The position numbers and the translations under genes are program-made. Of a stretch of 64,000 bases of DNA, positions 1-12,768 are shown one piece after another. Source of the stretch: Corylus avellana (Eukaryota > Streptophyta > Magnoliopsida > Fagales > Betulaceae); assembly GCF_901000735.1 (NCBI RefSeq), contig NC_081547.1:10026193-10090192 (forward strand). Direction: 5' to 3'. The notes under the pieces were generated by a model that was given only the letters and a program-made list of their open reading frames with translations, searched no databases and was not told the origin of the DNA. Positions within the stretch are counted from its first letter, which is position 1. The number at the start of each line of letters is the position of its first letter.

Positions 1-1740
1 TCTCACACAAGCACAGCGCTTTGACGGAACCGAAGCGAGATTTCCTATATAGGCTATAGGCTTTTTCTTTTTCTTTTTCTTTTTCTTGTCTGTTTGCTCG
101 TTTATGCGTCCAAACGACGTAGTTTGAGCGTTTCTTAACGTAGTTAATTTCCGAAACTAGTATATACCCATATATGTACTCTTGGTGAGTGGGTAAACAG
201 CTACTACAGCTATAACAGTTACCGACGAAGCTAAGGGGTAAAAATAAATTTTAGAAGCTAAAATAAGAAAAAGAAAAAATACCTAAATTATTTTTTTTTG
301 ACAAATTTAAAAATTGAAAACCTTTTTTATTTATTTATTTATTTTTTTAGCTCCCCTTAATTATATCTAAAATAATAGCTACAACAATTAGTGGTGGTCT
401 TTAAATGGTAGCTCAATCAGTTGAGGTCTACGTCTCATGAAGTGAAAATCACTAATTTTAATCTCACACTCTCTCTCTCCTTGTGCGAATATGTCAAAAA
501 AAAAAAAAAAAAACCAATCAAGGACGGACCCAAGCCAAAAGGTGGTCTCCGAAAAAATTAATAAAATAGGCCTTTAAAAATTATTATTTTTAAACTAAAA
601 GTTTTATATAAGTGTGTGGCTTTGCAATTTCATAAGCACTTAAATTAGTTTAAAGGGACAATTAAAATGTAAAAGCATAAAGTGGGTGTTGAAGTAGTTG
701 TAACTTGTATGATTGCAATCACAGGGGGTGGTATCATATTCTTCAGGTAGTTGTAGTCTGACATTTTGGGTATATTTGTCAATGTGTTATGAGGATTTTT
801 TTTTTTTTTTTACATGTCTACACTGGAAGAGGGAAGAGAGAAATTCGATCTAGTGATTTTCGCTTTATAAGACGTGATTTTCAGCCGATTGAGTTACTCA
901 TCGAAGACGGTGGCACATAAATTGGCACACAGTAATGGCAAGCTTAGTCTTCCAAACTGAAAAATGTTCAATAGTAACCTTCTTTATAGATTTAGACAGA
1001 GAAAGAGCATCAATAGAGAAATCATTATGAAGAGCTTTAATCTTTTGAAGCCAAAGAAGAGAATTTTATCAAACACAGAATTTGTGATCCATAAATTACA
1101 ACTTTTGATTGGGATTATAAATTACACATAATAAAGATATTTACTTTCAATGGTTCTTAAATCCGTAATTAACTGAACATGATGAGTTGTACAATATTGT
1201 GTATATATAATTGGCTGCAGTTGAGATGGTAATGAGTCAGATTACATATAGTCTGTTGGAATATCTTAGAATATTCTCTACATTTCTACATATCCAGGTC
1301 ATATATTTTGTCAATAAATAATTCTCAATAGTTGCTATAAAATAGATAAAGCTTTTATATATGTGTAAAGATGCCATGATGGTTAATGTTTTTGTCTTTT
1401 ATTCTAAAAAGATTACATAAACAAACATTAACTTGATTGTTTATATTTAGATTTTTAAAAATAAATTAATTTGTTAATAAATATATAATTTTTTAATTGT
1501 ATGAAATATATAATTATAATTACGTGAGATTATGGACAATAATGATTTTATTAAGCTCCAGACCAATTATAAACAGACGAGTAGATTCTTGCTTAAGACG
1601 AAATTTTATTTTATTACCATCCTAATAATAAAGACCAAATTCGAATAGCATACTTACAAAAATGAAATTCTCAACTAGTTAATTTAATCATAACGAATTG
1701 GAATATAACATTTTAAAAAATGTTAAGCATTAAAAATTAA
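1..1740. other. Intergenic AT-rich spacer
   Basis: No coding region could be supported here. The stretch starts with a relatively GC-balanced segment of about 60 bases, then a CTTTTT-type pyrimidine run (about 61-87), and continues as AT-rich DNA with poly(A) and poly(T) runs. Its left edge could be flanking DNA of a gene outside the window, but nothing in view shows that. Confidence 0.5.
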
Positions 1741-1745
1741 AGTTT

Positions 1746-1862
1746 GAGTATGTTTGGTTATATATTGTACATTGTCCTATGTTGGTTATTGATGCGTGTA
1801 CTTATATTATTGACCTTTATATATAGGCTCCTCTCGTACAATATTATGTTTGAATCAATATA
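1746..1862 (+). repeat. LTR-promoter-like repeat, copy 1
   Basis: About 110 bases resemble 4083-4200 in the same orientation. Shared blocks include GGTTATATATTGTACAT, TTGGTTATT, a TATA-like stretch followed by AGGC(C)CCTC, and TACAATATT. The layout (TTGGTTATT, then TATATA, then a GGCTCCTC-like block) resembles the promoter part of plant LTR retrotransposons. The two copies are about 2.3 kb apart, so they could be the ends of a degraded non-autonomous LTR element, or two independent solo remnants. No primer-binding site or gag/pol sequence was recognised. Confidence 0.4.
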
Positions 1863-3182
1863 CACACATTTTATTTACACGATATAATAGCATAGGTTTT
1901 GAATCACCTTCCCCACATTTCTCCTCTCTTTTTCCAACATCCTCTTCGGCACCACCAGTCTTTCCAATAAATCCAGTAGCTCTAATTTCTTTAGATCTTC
2001 CTCTTCCAAACATCATTTTGAGTTGGTGACTATACCAATCATTTGAAGACGATATATCCAAAGCCCCTAAGTTGCCATGCGCCCACATGCGCCACCCAAA
2101 GATTATACTTGTATAGCCGGCCATGGGTCGCCACAATCGACCAAATGACTAGGAGGTTGTGCCATTCTACAGCTCCGATGATGACCGTTCCAATGCCACC
2201 AAGATTACTACCATTCAAGATGTCATGTACCTACATGCGCCGCTAGAACTTTTTGTTGCTCCATCCACGCGCCATGGTTGCTTTTCACCGAGATTTTTCC
2301 TCGCCAACACACATCCATCACATGCCATTCGCCACATGTCATGCAACTAGATTGCCAAGTTAGCCTTAGTGCCACATCATCCATAAAACTACGCCAGTCC
2401 TAGTGCCACGTCAACAGAGCACGCCAAGGGTGATTGTTGACTAGATGTTTTCTACTGAATTTTTTGCCATAATTTTTATATTTTTTTTGGTATGATATTG
2501 CATTTACCTCAAAATGGCGCAAAACAAGATTTCTCATCCTCCTCATGTTACATATTTTGGGCCCATTCTATGCACATTTTTCTCAAAAGCTACAAGCTTT
2601 GGCTTTATATGGTTGGAATATATTTATCACAATTTTTCCAAAATAATTGAAACCCAATTTTCAAAACACATCTAAAACTTTGTTTTGATAATACTTTAGA
2701 ATATGCTTAACACGCATTTCAAGACATACTCAAAGTCTCAAACACTATGGTACAATTGCTCACTTGTCATGTATAAGCAGCTCACAACAAAATAGGAGAG
2801 ATGAATGTAAAGTTAGGCACATTCTTGACATCGCTCGTACTCTCATCCTTTGTCCTACTCCATTTTGGGGGTGAAGTCACTTTCACAGTTGTCTACACTA
2901 TCAACGGGTTGCCTACTTATGTCCTTGATAATTGCACCCCTTATAAGAGGTTGTTTGTCTCCATTCCCATTTGTGACCAACTTTGTCCCTTCGATTTTGC
3001 CTGTTTCGTTTTAATCCAACTACATGAGCGCACAAAATTTCAGTATCGTTCGATTGTGTTGCTTTCTTGGGTATGGGGCGGAACAAAAGGGCTATCAATG
3101 TTATGATCTTGTGTCACAATGTCTTCGAATTTCCTGTGAGAGTGAGACGTGAAGGAATAAAATTGTAGTTAGCCCTAAAGAA
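1863..3182. other. Spacer between the two LTR-like copies
   Basis: Less AT-rich than its surroundings between about 1900 and 2450, with several short open frames on both strands (for example the minus-strand frame 1855-2136 and the plus-strand frame 2801-3106). None resembles a family I know and none has supporting splice structure. If the flanking repeats at 1746 and 4083 are a pair of LTRs, this would be internal sequence of a non-coding element. No function can be assigned. Confidence 0.35.
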
Positions 3183-3420
3183 GATAATTAGGGGTAAAAA
3201 GGCCACTAACCGCTACCCGTTAACCGCACTAACCGTTAACCGCTTTAAAGGCGATTAGAAAAAATCGCTAACTGCCTAGGCGGTTAGTGGTTTTAGGTTT
3301 TAGGTTTTGAAAAATAACTAACTGCATATATATATATATATATATACACACACATGAAACAACGACGTCATATATAGTATGGTATTATTGTATTGTATTA
3401 CCATCGAAACAATATCCTTT
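3183..3420. repeat. Dispersed CGGTTAACCG-type repeat, copy A
   Basis: Carries clustered variants of AACCGCTAACCG followed by AAAAATCGCTAACTGCCTAGGCGGTTAG, an AT microsatellite, then ATGAAACAACGACGTC and GTATTACCATCGAAACAATATC. The same order of blocks recurs at about 13728-13895 and more weakly at 36715-36880, which marks a dispersed repeat family. No terminal repeats could be fixed, so the class is unknown. Confidence 0.5.
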
Positions 3421-3457
3421 TTTTATTTATTATTATTTAATTGTTTTAAATTTTTGG

Positions 3458-4015
3458 GAAACTTCACTACCCTCTTGAAATGTTATGCCTTTTGCAAAGA
3501 TCCCTTCAAAGTTCAAAACTTCAGTGTATCGATCTTTTGATTTTTTGTCCAATTACCCCCCTCCGTTAGAGATTGAGGTTAAATCAAACGGAAAATAGGT
3601 AAAATGACCTTTTATACCCCTGAAACTTTTCTAAAATTCTAAATTTACCCTTAACTACAAATAAAATATTATTATTTTTTGAAGAAAAAAAAAAGGAAAA
3701 AAAGTGACCCATCGTGGGTCAAACGTGACTCACGGCAAGTCACCTTGTTGGGTCACTTGTGACCCATCGCGGGTCACTTGTGACCTTGGGTGACCCCAAT
3801 GGGACCTGACCCGTTGGAATTTTTAGAATTTTTTTTATTATTTTTTTTAAAAAAGAGGGCATTTTAGAAATTTCACATCCCTTCACTAGGATTTAAGAGA
3901 AAATCTTAACGAACAGGGGTAATTGAAAAAAATCAAAAGATCGATACATCAAAGTGAGTTTTTGAACTTTATGGAGGTCTTTCAACTCACGGATCTCTTT
4001 ACAAAGTCACATCAT
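3458..4015. mobile_element. Non-autonomous inverted-repeat element (MITE-like), about 560 bp
   Basis: The left part (about 3458-3580) and the reverse complement of the right part (about 3895-4015) match over roughly 110 bases. Shared blocks include AAAGTTCAAAACT, GTATCGATCTTTTGATTTTT and CAATTACCCC. Between the arms are several near-copies of GGGTCACTTGTGACCCATCG (3705-3800), themselves partly palindromic. No open reading frame of note. Probably a DNA-transposon derivative; a target duplication was not identified. Confidence 0.65.
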
Positions 4016-4082
4016 ATTTGGCGATTTCGCAATCTTGTCTCAAAACTCAAGTTTGTGTGTCGCACTTCACCTTGAGTTTGAG

Positions 4083-4232
4083 AGGGGCTATTTGGTTATA
4101 TATTGTACATGTCGGTCGTCCCACATTGGTTATTAGTGTATATATACATATTATTAGCCCCTATATAGAGGCCCCTCCTATACAATATTTTCTCTACCGA
4201 GTCGACTCCTATTCTACATCCATTCTGCAATC
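4083..4232 (+). repeat. LTR-promoter-like repeat, copy 2
   Basis: Second copy of the block described at 1746-1862. It includes GTCCCACATTGGTTATTAG, a TATATATACATATTATTAG stretch and CCTATATAGAGGCCCCTC, a typical arrangement of an LTR core promoter with a TATA box. The short reading frame across it (4018-4245) is most likely accidental. Confidence 0.4.
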
Positions 4233-4888
4233 TGTTAAATGTTAAAGAAAAATCTTACAGAAAAGCTAATTGAAAAAGGGCTTAAACCCAGGACTCTTAC
4301 TATATATATAGAAACTTGGGGAATTAATTGAAAATAGGCCGAAACTTAGGATAATAAATTAGATTTTTTTTTTTTTTTACAAAAGAAAAAGGTTTGAAGT
4401 TCGGTTCATGTGAACATATTGATTTTATGCTGTTGGTTTCTACTAGTAATTGGATCATATTATAATGATGTGATTGACGTTGAGCACATCAATTATTAGT
4501 AACAAATTCAAATGAAGGTGACCTCAGGAAAGTTGAATTGGTCCACTATTCTCTTGGTGACTTGAAATCAAATTATTTAGGTTGACGGAGTTTAGATGAA
4601 CATACTATACAACAAGAGTTACAAGACAAGTTTCAGAGGATCTTAATAAATACAGACAAAGGGGGAGACTAAAGAGGCATAGCTTTTTAGGTAAAAATCA
4701 ACTATTTTCACAAGCTACTAATTCTTCAACTCAATAAATATTGTACATACAACAGGCTCTATCTAATGTGTTTCTGTGAGGAATAGGGCCAAAAAGAAAA
4801 GGAAAAAAAAAAAAACAAAGAATGATGAAACTATGAAAGGCCACAAACCCTAAGAAAAATTTTCAGAAAATGAAAAATTAGGGACGTG
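4233..4888. other. 3' flank of the flippase gene
   Basis: AT-rich DNA between the LTR-like repeat and the stop codon of the minus-strand flippase gene. The part nearest the gene (about 4600-4888) probably includes its 3' UTR. No separate gene is supported. Confidence 0.4.
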
Positions 4889-7800
4889 TCACGAGGCAAC
4901 CAAGTTGGTGTGCTTCTTCTGCAGCCTCCCTCTCAAGTGTCTGATTTTTGCCTCCACCCTTGCTGTGAACCCAATCTTGGTATCCTGTCTTGCCTTGGAC
5001 CGCTCTCTAGTCCACATGTGTTGGTCTTCGATGTCTTTCTTGTAGTACTTGATTTCTTGGATGACATGATGATCCATTGGGTTAAAACATTTTTGGAAAG
5101 ATATGTGGGCAAAGTAAGGAAGATTGCAACAAATTGTTACTAAAAGGGTGGATGCCCAATATATAGGAGCAGGACCAAGAACTTCAACCAGAAGTTGGTA
5201 GGCGTTCCCAGAAAGAAGTGGCGAAGTCATTCCGTAGAGTAAGAGAAACAGGTACCAGGTGACGATGCTGCCCCAGACAAAGAGATGTTGGATCCATGTG
5301 AAGTGGCTCATTGTGAGTGCAATCTGGCAGTTGACAGCCCAGATGATGCAAGTGAACATGGTTGTACCCACAGTTGCCATATCAGCTGTCTGGCCTCCGG
5401 CTCGGAATGCATGATGGTAGAAGATGATAATGTTGAGGAAGAAGATAACGAGGGAGGAATAGATGCCGTTGCCCATCCACCCCAGTATCCTGTACCAGTC
5501 GAAGAACAGGTTTCTAGGCCCTTGCTGATATAGCGCCGGGAACTGAATGGATGTGTAAGTATTGTATTATGCAGGGTAACAGGAACATGGATGAAATACT
5601 ACCTACTGTAGGCTTTATTAACAGAACTAACCTGAAGGCAGACCTCAGAAGAGACGTCTTGTTCGAAAACCCCAAGCGAAATGACAGGTAATGAGGTAAG
5701 TATAACATTAAACAACAGCATGTACCAATCATCATAAATTGACTGCCCAGAAAAGGCCGCAAATGCCTCAAAGTAGAAGAGGGTAAGACCAAAGGCTATA
5801 TTTTTGTAGAAGAAATAGCAAACCTGAATGCAAAAGACAACAGGTTACAAAAGAAGGATGAATTAGAGATGAAACAAGCACATGCGCATACAGATAGATG
5901 CATCTACTTTACATTGTGACATGTGTGTGAGAGGCATGTGTAGTTGCAAACAAATTATATAAATGATAACCAAACATCAAGATGGGCATTGACTGACTCT
6001 TACCATCTGAGCAATTCTCTTGTAGCACCAATGTCCATGGACTACCAGAAGTCTCTCCAAAAACCGAAACTGGGCAATGGAGAAGTCGCTAGCCATTACA
6101 GCCTGCAAAAAAGTAGCTCATTATGAATGTCACTGTAATAAGCAGGATACATGCTTCTAAAGGAAAAATCCCATGCATCAAATATCAGCAACAGGAGCAA
6201 TTTAGAATTGGACTTTTCAGTGTTAATGTGGTCACCAGCATCTGTGAAGATGAATTGGGATAGAACCTGCCTGCCAATAACTTTGTGTCTCCACATGAAG
6301 GATCATGCATAAATTAATAAAGTCCATAATTGTCAACTGACCAGCTTGTAGTTGAAGTGAAACTAAAATAAAATATTATCTTGAACACACCCCCCCCCCC
6401 AACCTCCCAAGAGAGAGAATCAAAATACAAATGGATAGTACTAGTTATAGTAATCACATGACAAATTATACATTTCTCCAGAAAATTCTAGGGGAGTAAA
6501 TTTTTTTCATCCAATCAGGGAAAGAAAAGAAAGATTTAGAGAGAAATTGGTCCCCCGAGTTCTTTTAAATTATTCTTTACTAACAAAATAAAAGGTACCG
6601 CATGGGGGAAGGGGCTCAATGTTCCTGTCTACAGTCCAACTTGAGACAAAATGTAACAAACAAGAATGACGCCCCTCAGGTAATCTAAACCAAGTTTTGG
6701 GAATCACAAACAATAAAGCTATATATATATATTGATAAATAATAGAAATATCATTAAAAGCAAAAGGCACCCCCAAATACACAAACAATAAAGCTATATG
6801 TAATGTGTATTTGGGTAAACTATTGAGACAGCTGATAAGCGTATGAATTATTGAACTGAAAAAAAGAATGTACAAACTCATAGAGAGAGTCATTGTACAG
6901 AAAGGGCCAGTTAGACTTGTTACCAACCTGCATACCTTCAACCCCACTAATGCCAACACCAATGTCAGCTTCTTGGATCATTCCCACATCATTTGCACCA
7001 TCACCTATCGCTAGGGTGGTTTTCCCAGTTCCTTCTTTTACTAACCTTGTTACCTGGTGTCAAAATTGAACAAATGAAAACAGAACCCAATGAAAGAGCA
7101 GAAACAAAATGCCATATTCATCAGAATATCAATGAATTGATGATTGAAAAGCAATATGGAAGATATTTGAGGACAGTTGGATATTGACAGAATAGAAAAG
7201 AGGATCCTACCATTGCCTTTTGCTTGGGAGAGACACGACAGCATATGACAGATGCACAATCAACTGCTAAACCCAAAAATTGATGCTTCATTTCATCCTT
7301 TAAAATATAGGTCAAAGTTTTCCCATCAATAATTAATGCGAATGCAGCATGTGGATCCTTCTCCAGCTTTATCATTTGAGAGGCATTGGTGAGTTGATTC
7401 AAAATGTGCTCTTTTACACCCTGATCAGTGACAAAAACCAATGTCTAACATCCAATGAAGAAAATTTCCTGTAATCATTTTCAAAGAAATATACCTCTTT
7501 GCCATCTTTGACTAATGTGTCTGAACCCACTGTTGTTATACAGATCTGCTTCATGCCCTGTCGGAGCAAACTACAAGCAAATCTGCATTATGCAAAAAAA
7601 CTTTCATTACAATTTTTCTATGGAACATCTGTCAGTAAGAAGTCTTGTTTCTGTAAGCTCCTTAAAAGAAGAGCTATGCATTAAGGATATCACTTTAATT
7701 GATCAGAAAGAGACAGACCCTATGTTGATTGCCGTTTCCATCTTATCGCCTGTCAAGACCCAGATCTTGAGACCAGCTTGTGCAAGTTTATCAATGCACT

Positions 7801-10552
7801 GGGGTACCTAAAATGGAGAAAATTGGAATTAATTAAAGCAAAACAAAAGAGCACTATAATAATATAATTATGGATATAAAAGATGGTTATCTCTACCCCT
7901 TTTTGCAATTTGTCCTCCACAGCAGTAGCACCAACAAGTATCAACTCTTTTTCCATCATATCTGATACCCGCTCAAGCATTGCCTCTCTATCACCCCCAA
8001 TAGATGTTTTGGCTCTCTGAAACTCATCGTTCCAAGTGGCATACTCAGACTCATCAAGTTTTCTATAAGCAAGTGCCAATGTACGCAACCCAGCTTCTCC
8101 ATATTCATTTAAATGCCTGGTAGTAGCTTCCTCGTATATTCTTCCATTCCTTGAAAGCCGCTCAAAAATGATGCTGCGTAGTACACAGAAAAAATGCATA
8201 GGTGTTAGAGAGTCAAAAAACAATCTGCTTTGTTCTCCCACTCAATTAAAGAGCTCAAAGAGGTTTAGATAAAAGAGTCGAAGAGGGCAAGAAATATTAA
8301 TGCTCAATTTTCAGGATTCTGAGGTTCTAGTTGCTTAAAAGCGTCAAAAGGTAGAGATTATAGAAGATAGTTTGGTTTAGCCTCAATAATTTTTTTTTTG
8401 TTTTTTGAAATAGAAGAAGAAAAAAAGAAATCAACAACCTCTCAGCGCCATATTGAAGCTGATTGATGTTACATGGGTCATTTATACCATCTATTTGGCT
8501 GTCAGAAGGTCTGAAGGAATGTCAAGATTAGAAGGATATTCGTGAGCATTACCTGTCAGCACCTTTGCATAGAAGAAAAATATTTCCCTCCTCATCCTTC
8601 ACAATTACAGACATTCGCTTTCTTTTGCTGGTGAACTCCAGTAGATTCAGAATTCTGTACTCCCTGTAAAGATTAAAAGACACTAAGACAACAAAAATGT
8701 GAGGAAGTTTAACAAGAGGCCTATATTCTCAGTCCTATTCTTACCTTTCAACTGGTTGTCCTGGATTGGGATATCTTTCACGGATGAACACACTTGATTG
8801 AGTTCTTTTACAAAACTCAAAACCAAATTCTCTTGCTGCAAGAAGAAAAGCCCCTTCATCAGGTGACTCTGCTTCATATGTATAACTCCCCGTGTCTTCA
8901 ATCGGCTCAGGAATCGCACTCTGACAAATTGCTAGTATCCGGAAGAACATTTTATGGACATCAAAATTTGGTTCTTTCAACCAATTTCCATTCATGAGGC
9001 GGCAGTCCTCAAAGCTAAACCCTTTTATGGTAGGTTTCTGATCATTTTTATCATTAGAAGTAATAACAGTCTCCAATTCAATTTCCGAACCTTTTCTGAC
9101 ATTCTTCGTTGAACCATGTCGACTATCTGCACGCATGGGAAAATTGGAAAGATCTGCTTCCTCCTCCTCAATAGCCATCTGTTTTGCAGCAGCAACTTCA
9201 ACTTCACTAGAACGCATACCATATGCAATTCCAGCAATGCAGCACTTAAGAAAATCCATCTGATTGCAGGTCAAAGTGCCAGTTTTATCAGAGAGGATTG
9301 TGTCTACCTGGCCCAACTCCTCATTCAAATTCGATGTCCGCGCTTGAGCAGGATTCCCAGTTTCTTCATCATACATATGTATGTCTTGGTTCATGAAGGT
9401 TGCTTGCAAAACCTTGACAACCTCTATTGAAACATAAAGCGAGATCGGTATTAAATATCCATAAAGGATGAGAGCAGTGATCAGATGATAAAACCCAGAC
9501 AAGCTAGGCTTATTGGGATTAAATAAACTATCAGTATTCTGAGGTTGTAAATACAACCATTTCGGCACTTCATACTTGGTCTTGACAGCAAAGCCTACGG
9601 AGCTTATCAATGAGATCAGTACAAGGAGAGTGAAGAGGATGTATATAACATAGTCCATTTTTTTTTCAATGGTGCTCCTTTTCGAAGGAGACTTTGTTGC
9701 ATTCTGCATGACTTTGCTATCATGACCAGTGAAGACCACAACACCATACACATAACCTGTATTCCTGAGCTTTGAATCTCTAAGGAGAATCTGACCAGGA
9801 TCAAGAGGAAAAACCTGACGATCATATTCCAAATTACCCACAAAGGTGTAAAGACTGGGGTTTGGGTCTTCACATTTAATTGTCCCTGTGAAATCCTTGA
9901 AGGATTCATCATCATCCAAAGGCAAGGTTGCCTCCAAAGACCTCTTTATTTTTAAATTTGTCTCACCATCTAAATTCATAGTCTCCACATAGCAGATCCC
10001 ATCATCATAAGTTGACGACAAGAGAAGCAAATCTGCAGGAAAAAATTGATCCTTTTCCACTTTCACCACATCTCCCACTCGAATCTTATGCCACGGCCTA
10101 AAACCAAAAACACCATCCCCTTTATGAACACTGACTTTCCGGAGATTAATCTTCATATCTTGAACGAACCTACGTGAATCTTCCAGGGCTTCCTTTGCCA
10201 TACTGAGCCCAACAACAAATGCCAGGGGAGCAATCATGCTTACAGCACTGAATGGTGAAATTGCTGTGAGCGAAAGTGCCGCAGCCAAAAGAAAGTACAC
10301 ATTAGCAACCCTTCGGAATTGCTCAAAGATTGCCTTGGGTAAGAATGTAACAACATTATACTTCGTGGTTGAAGTAAAATTCGAGCAGTACTTCAGAGGC
10401 TTCTTCTGGTGGAGTTGAGGTTCGTTGCAGTGTACAATTCGTGAGCCTTGAACTGAATTCAGCCCCTCAGCCTCCATGGTACTTGGCCGGAGGCATGAAA
10501 ATGAGTAAAGATTGCTCCGGTGGAGCTTCTCCCTTATCCTTCCCCTTGTCAT
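4889..10552 (-). CDS. P4-type phospholipid-transporting ATPase (flippase), ALA4-ALA7 group
   Basis: Predicted aminophospholipid flippase, which uses ATP to move phospholipids from the outer or lumenal leaflet to the cytosolic leaflet of plasma or endomembranes, normally with an ALIS/Cdc50 beta subunit. I assembled ten coding exons with GT-AG borders: 8745-10552, 8553-8663, 7897-8173, 7719-7807, 7495-7582, 7211-7420, 6928-7053, 6004-6102, 5632-5823 and 4889-5542. They total 3,654 nt, or 1,217 aa plus stop, without any frame break. Visible motifs: LDGETN (actuator domain, about residue 194), PISL in TM4 (about 369), phosphorylation motif DKTGT with Asp422, [12 protein letters not shown] (about 751), and GDGANDVGM (878). 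The length fits plant ALAs (about 1,200 aa). The wording ([19 protein letters not shown]) resembles ALA4-ALA7 more than ALA8-ALA12. Exon 1 holds half the protein, as is usual in this group. The start is the ATG of [10 protein letters not shown], at the expected N terminus. The exact paralogue is not decided. Confidence 0.95.
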
Positions 10553-11480
10553 GTCTCCAATTTCAGCTCAAAACAGTTATAATTGACCCATACCTTTAAA
10601 AGAAAACCCGAATTTCCTCTGCAATGAAGCTAAGGATTTGTCCCCTACGGTCCAATTTCTTCTTCTAAGGCCTAATTATACAGACCCAGATGAAAATTAA
10701 TTCAGGAGCTCGTAAGTTTGACAATATGCAGCACACAATATCATTAGAATAACACAAAGAAACAAACTTCACGCATTAAAAAGCACCACATTCCATAAAG
10801 CGGCCTCCTATTCATATTTGCACAAATGCTTTGCATATCCAGATATCCAAGCTACGAGAATATGTTACAATCAAGGAACAGAAAAGATTCATAGACAAAT
10901 TCGACCACAAATTCACAACTATAGCCATAAAGATTGCAGAATGATACTTGTTCCCACTCTTTATATTCAAAATTTTAATACATGATAGGAAGAAGTCGCC
11001 TAAAAATCCCAAAATTCAGAAAACCGTGAATTAAAAACAATGAAAATCTGACAATGCCCAGCTAAATAATCATAGAACAGCCATTAATACAAGTCAGATT
11101 CGTCGTATACAAGCTGTAGATTCACAGAAGAATCCAAAAAAAAAACATCCCAATTTTTTTTTGAAGCAAAAAGAAACCCACAAAATATAAAAGAATATCT
11201 ATATATAAATATTACAAGAGAACAAGAAAAGGTACCTGGAAACTCAAGCCTCACTAATCTTCAAGACAAATTAGCAAGAACCCATTAACCCAAATGGAAA
11301 GAAAGAAAGAATGAGCTTCTTTAGTTGCAGATCAAAGAGGGAGACAAAGTCTAGAGAGAGAGTCTTTCAGAGAGAGAGAGAGAGAAAGAGAAAGAGAGAG
11401 AGATGACAGGGTTTTAGGCCCTCTCTTCGTCCAAACAAACACAATGCCAGGAATTTCCGGGCCCTCCTTTCCTATATTTA
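10553..11480 (-). promoter_or_regulatory. 5' leader and proximal promoter of the flippase gene
   Basis: Upstream of the flippase ATG, read on the minus strand. A good splice donor (TTCCAG|GTACCT, at about 11234) and a plausible acceptor close to the ATG (TTTTAAAG|GTATGG, about 10592) suggest an intron of about 640 bp in the 5' UTR, a common arrangement in plant housekeeping genes. A GA/CT microsatellite (about 11365-11403) lies in the likely leader or core promoter, with AT-rich TATA-like DNA beyond (about 11470-11490). The transcription start cannot be fixed from sequence. Confidence 0.5.
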
Positions 11481-11983
11481 TATTTTTTTACCGTTCTCTC
11501 CAATTTTTATTCTTTTTGTTTTTAATTTTCTTTTTTTACAAAATTTTATATACTTCAATTTTTTTAAAAAAATTTTAATTTTAATTTGTGTAATTGAATT
11601 TTTTGTGATTGATTCTTTCTTGCATGCCCAGGATGACCTGGCACAGAGAATTAAAAAGGGCAGCCGATTGGAGAACCAGTCCTTTTAAACCTGCCGAGTT
11701 GCCAGCGTGTGGGTCCGACGTAGTCCCACGTGGCAGACCCTTGACTGATGGGTTCTCTGTAATCATCATCGTGGTCAGAGAACATATATAGAGCCTAAGA
11801 GGACTGCTGATTTTTAGTAAAAAACAAATAAACAAATTTTTGTTAGACCCGTTGGTTGTGAAAATGGGCCCCACATTGTTTTATCTTCCCAACCATTACT
11901 GTCCCTGTGGTCTGTGACAATATATTTAGGTCGTACTTGGGGACTTTAGATTCTCTCTCTCTATGTGCCTATGAAAGAGAAAG
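11481..11983. other. Distal upstream region of the flippase gene
   Basis: AT-rich stretch, then a GC-balanced segment at about 11630-11780 that contains a CACGTG G-box core (about 11729). G-boxes are bound by bZIP and bHLH factors, but a single core is weak evidence. Opposed short frames here are not convincing genes. Confidence 0.35.
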
Positions 11984-12366
11984 AGGAAACTTGACTGAAG
12001 ATTCTTTAATTTTTATCCGTTTTGAAATACTTTTTAAATTTCAAAATTTCTTAAATTAGTTTTATAAACTTTCAATTGCTCTTAATTTAGACCTCTTTAT
12101 CAATTTTAACCGTTAAAAATACAAAAAAAAAAAAAAAAAATCAAAATATCCCAGATTTTTATTTTTTAAAAAATAAAAAAACGTTTTGGAAGTTAAAATT
12201 TTATGAAAAAGTCAGGGGTATAAACATCATGTAACATTTAAAATTTGATTGATGGGTTCAAATTGAGAGAAATTGAAAGTCCAGACGACTAAATTGAGAG
12301 ATTTTGAAGTTTAAAGAGTATTTCAAAATAGATGAAAGTTCGGAGGTCTTCAGTAAAGTTTTTCCG
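11984..12366. mobile_element. MITE-like inverted-repeat element, about 380 bp
   Basis: The left arm (AAACTTGACTGAAG, then TTTTGAAATACTTTTTAAA and TCAAAATTTCTTAAATTAG) matches the reverse complement of the right arm (AAACTTTACTGAAG, TTTTGAAATACTCTTTAAA, TCAAAATCTCTCAATTTAG) over about 110 bases with scattered substitutions. The centre is A/T-rich without coding potential. This is the structure of a foldback or MITE copy. Confidence 0.7.
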
Positions 12367-12730
12367 AAAAGAAAAGAGAAATTACAAGGTTACCAATTAT
12401 TCGCCCATCCATGTATGGAATTTTTGTTTTCATCCTTGAATTCTATTTTGAGCAAGTGAATTCTATAAAAAGTTTAAAAACTCTCTCGTTGTTTGAATTG
12501 TTGGCAATTAATGTAGTCAAATTATTGAAAATCGTTGTCCGCGTATAGACTAGATATTAATGGTTGTGTTTGCTAACATATTTATTTTGACAGTGTGTTT
12601 TCCTTTTTTTTATTTTAAAAAATATTTTGACGTAAATATAAAAGTAAATTTTTTTTTTTGGTATTCTAATAAAAATGAATACAAAAACAGCATATATCTA
12701 AGGACGGGTCAAACCTACATAAATAAATAA

Positions 12731-12768
<38 letters not shown>

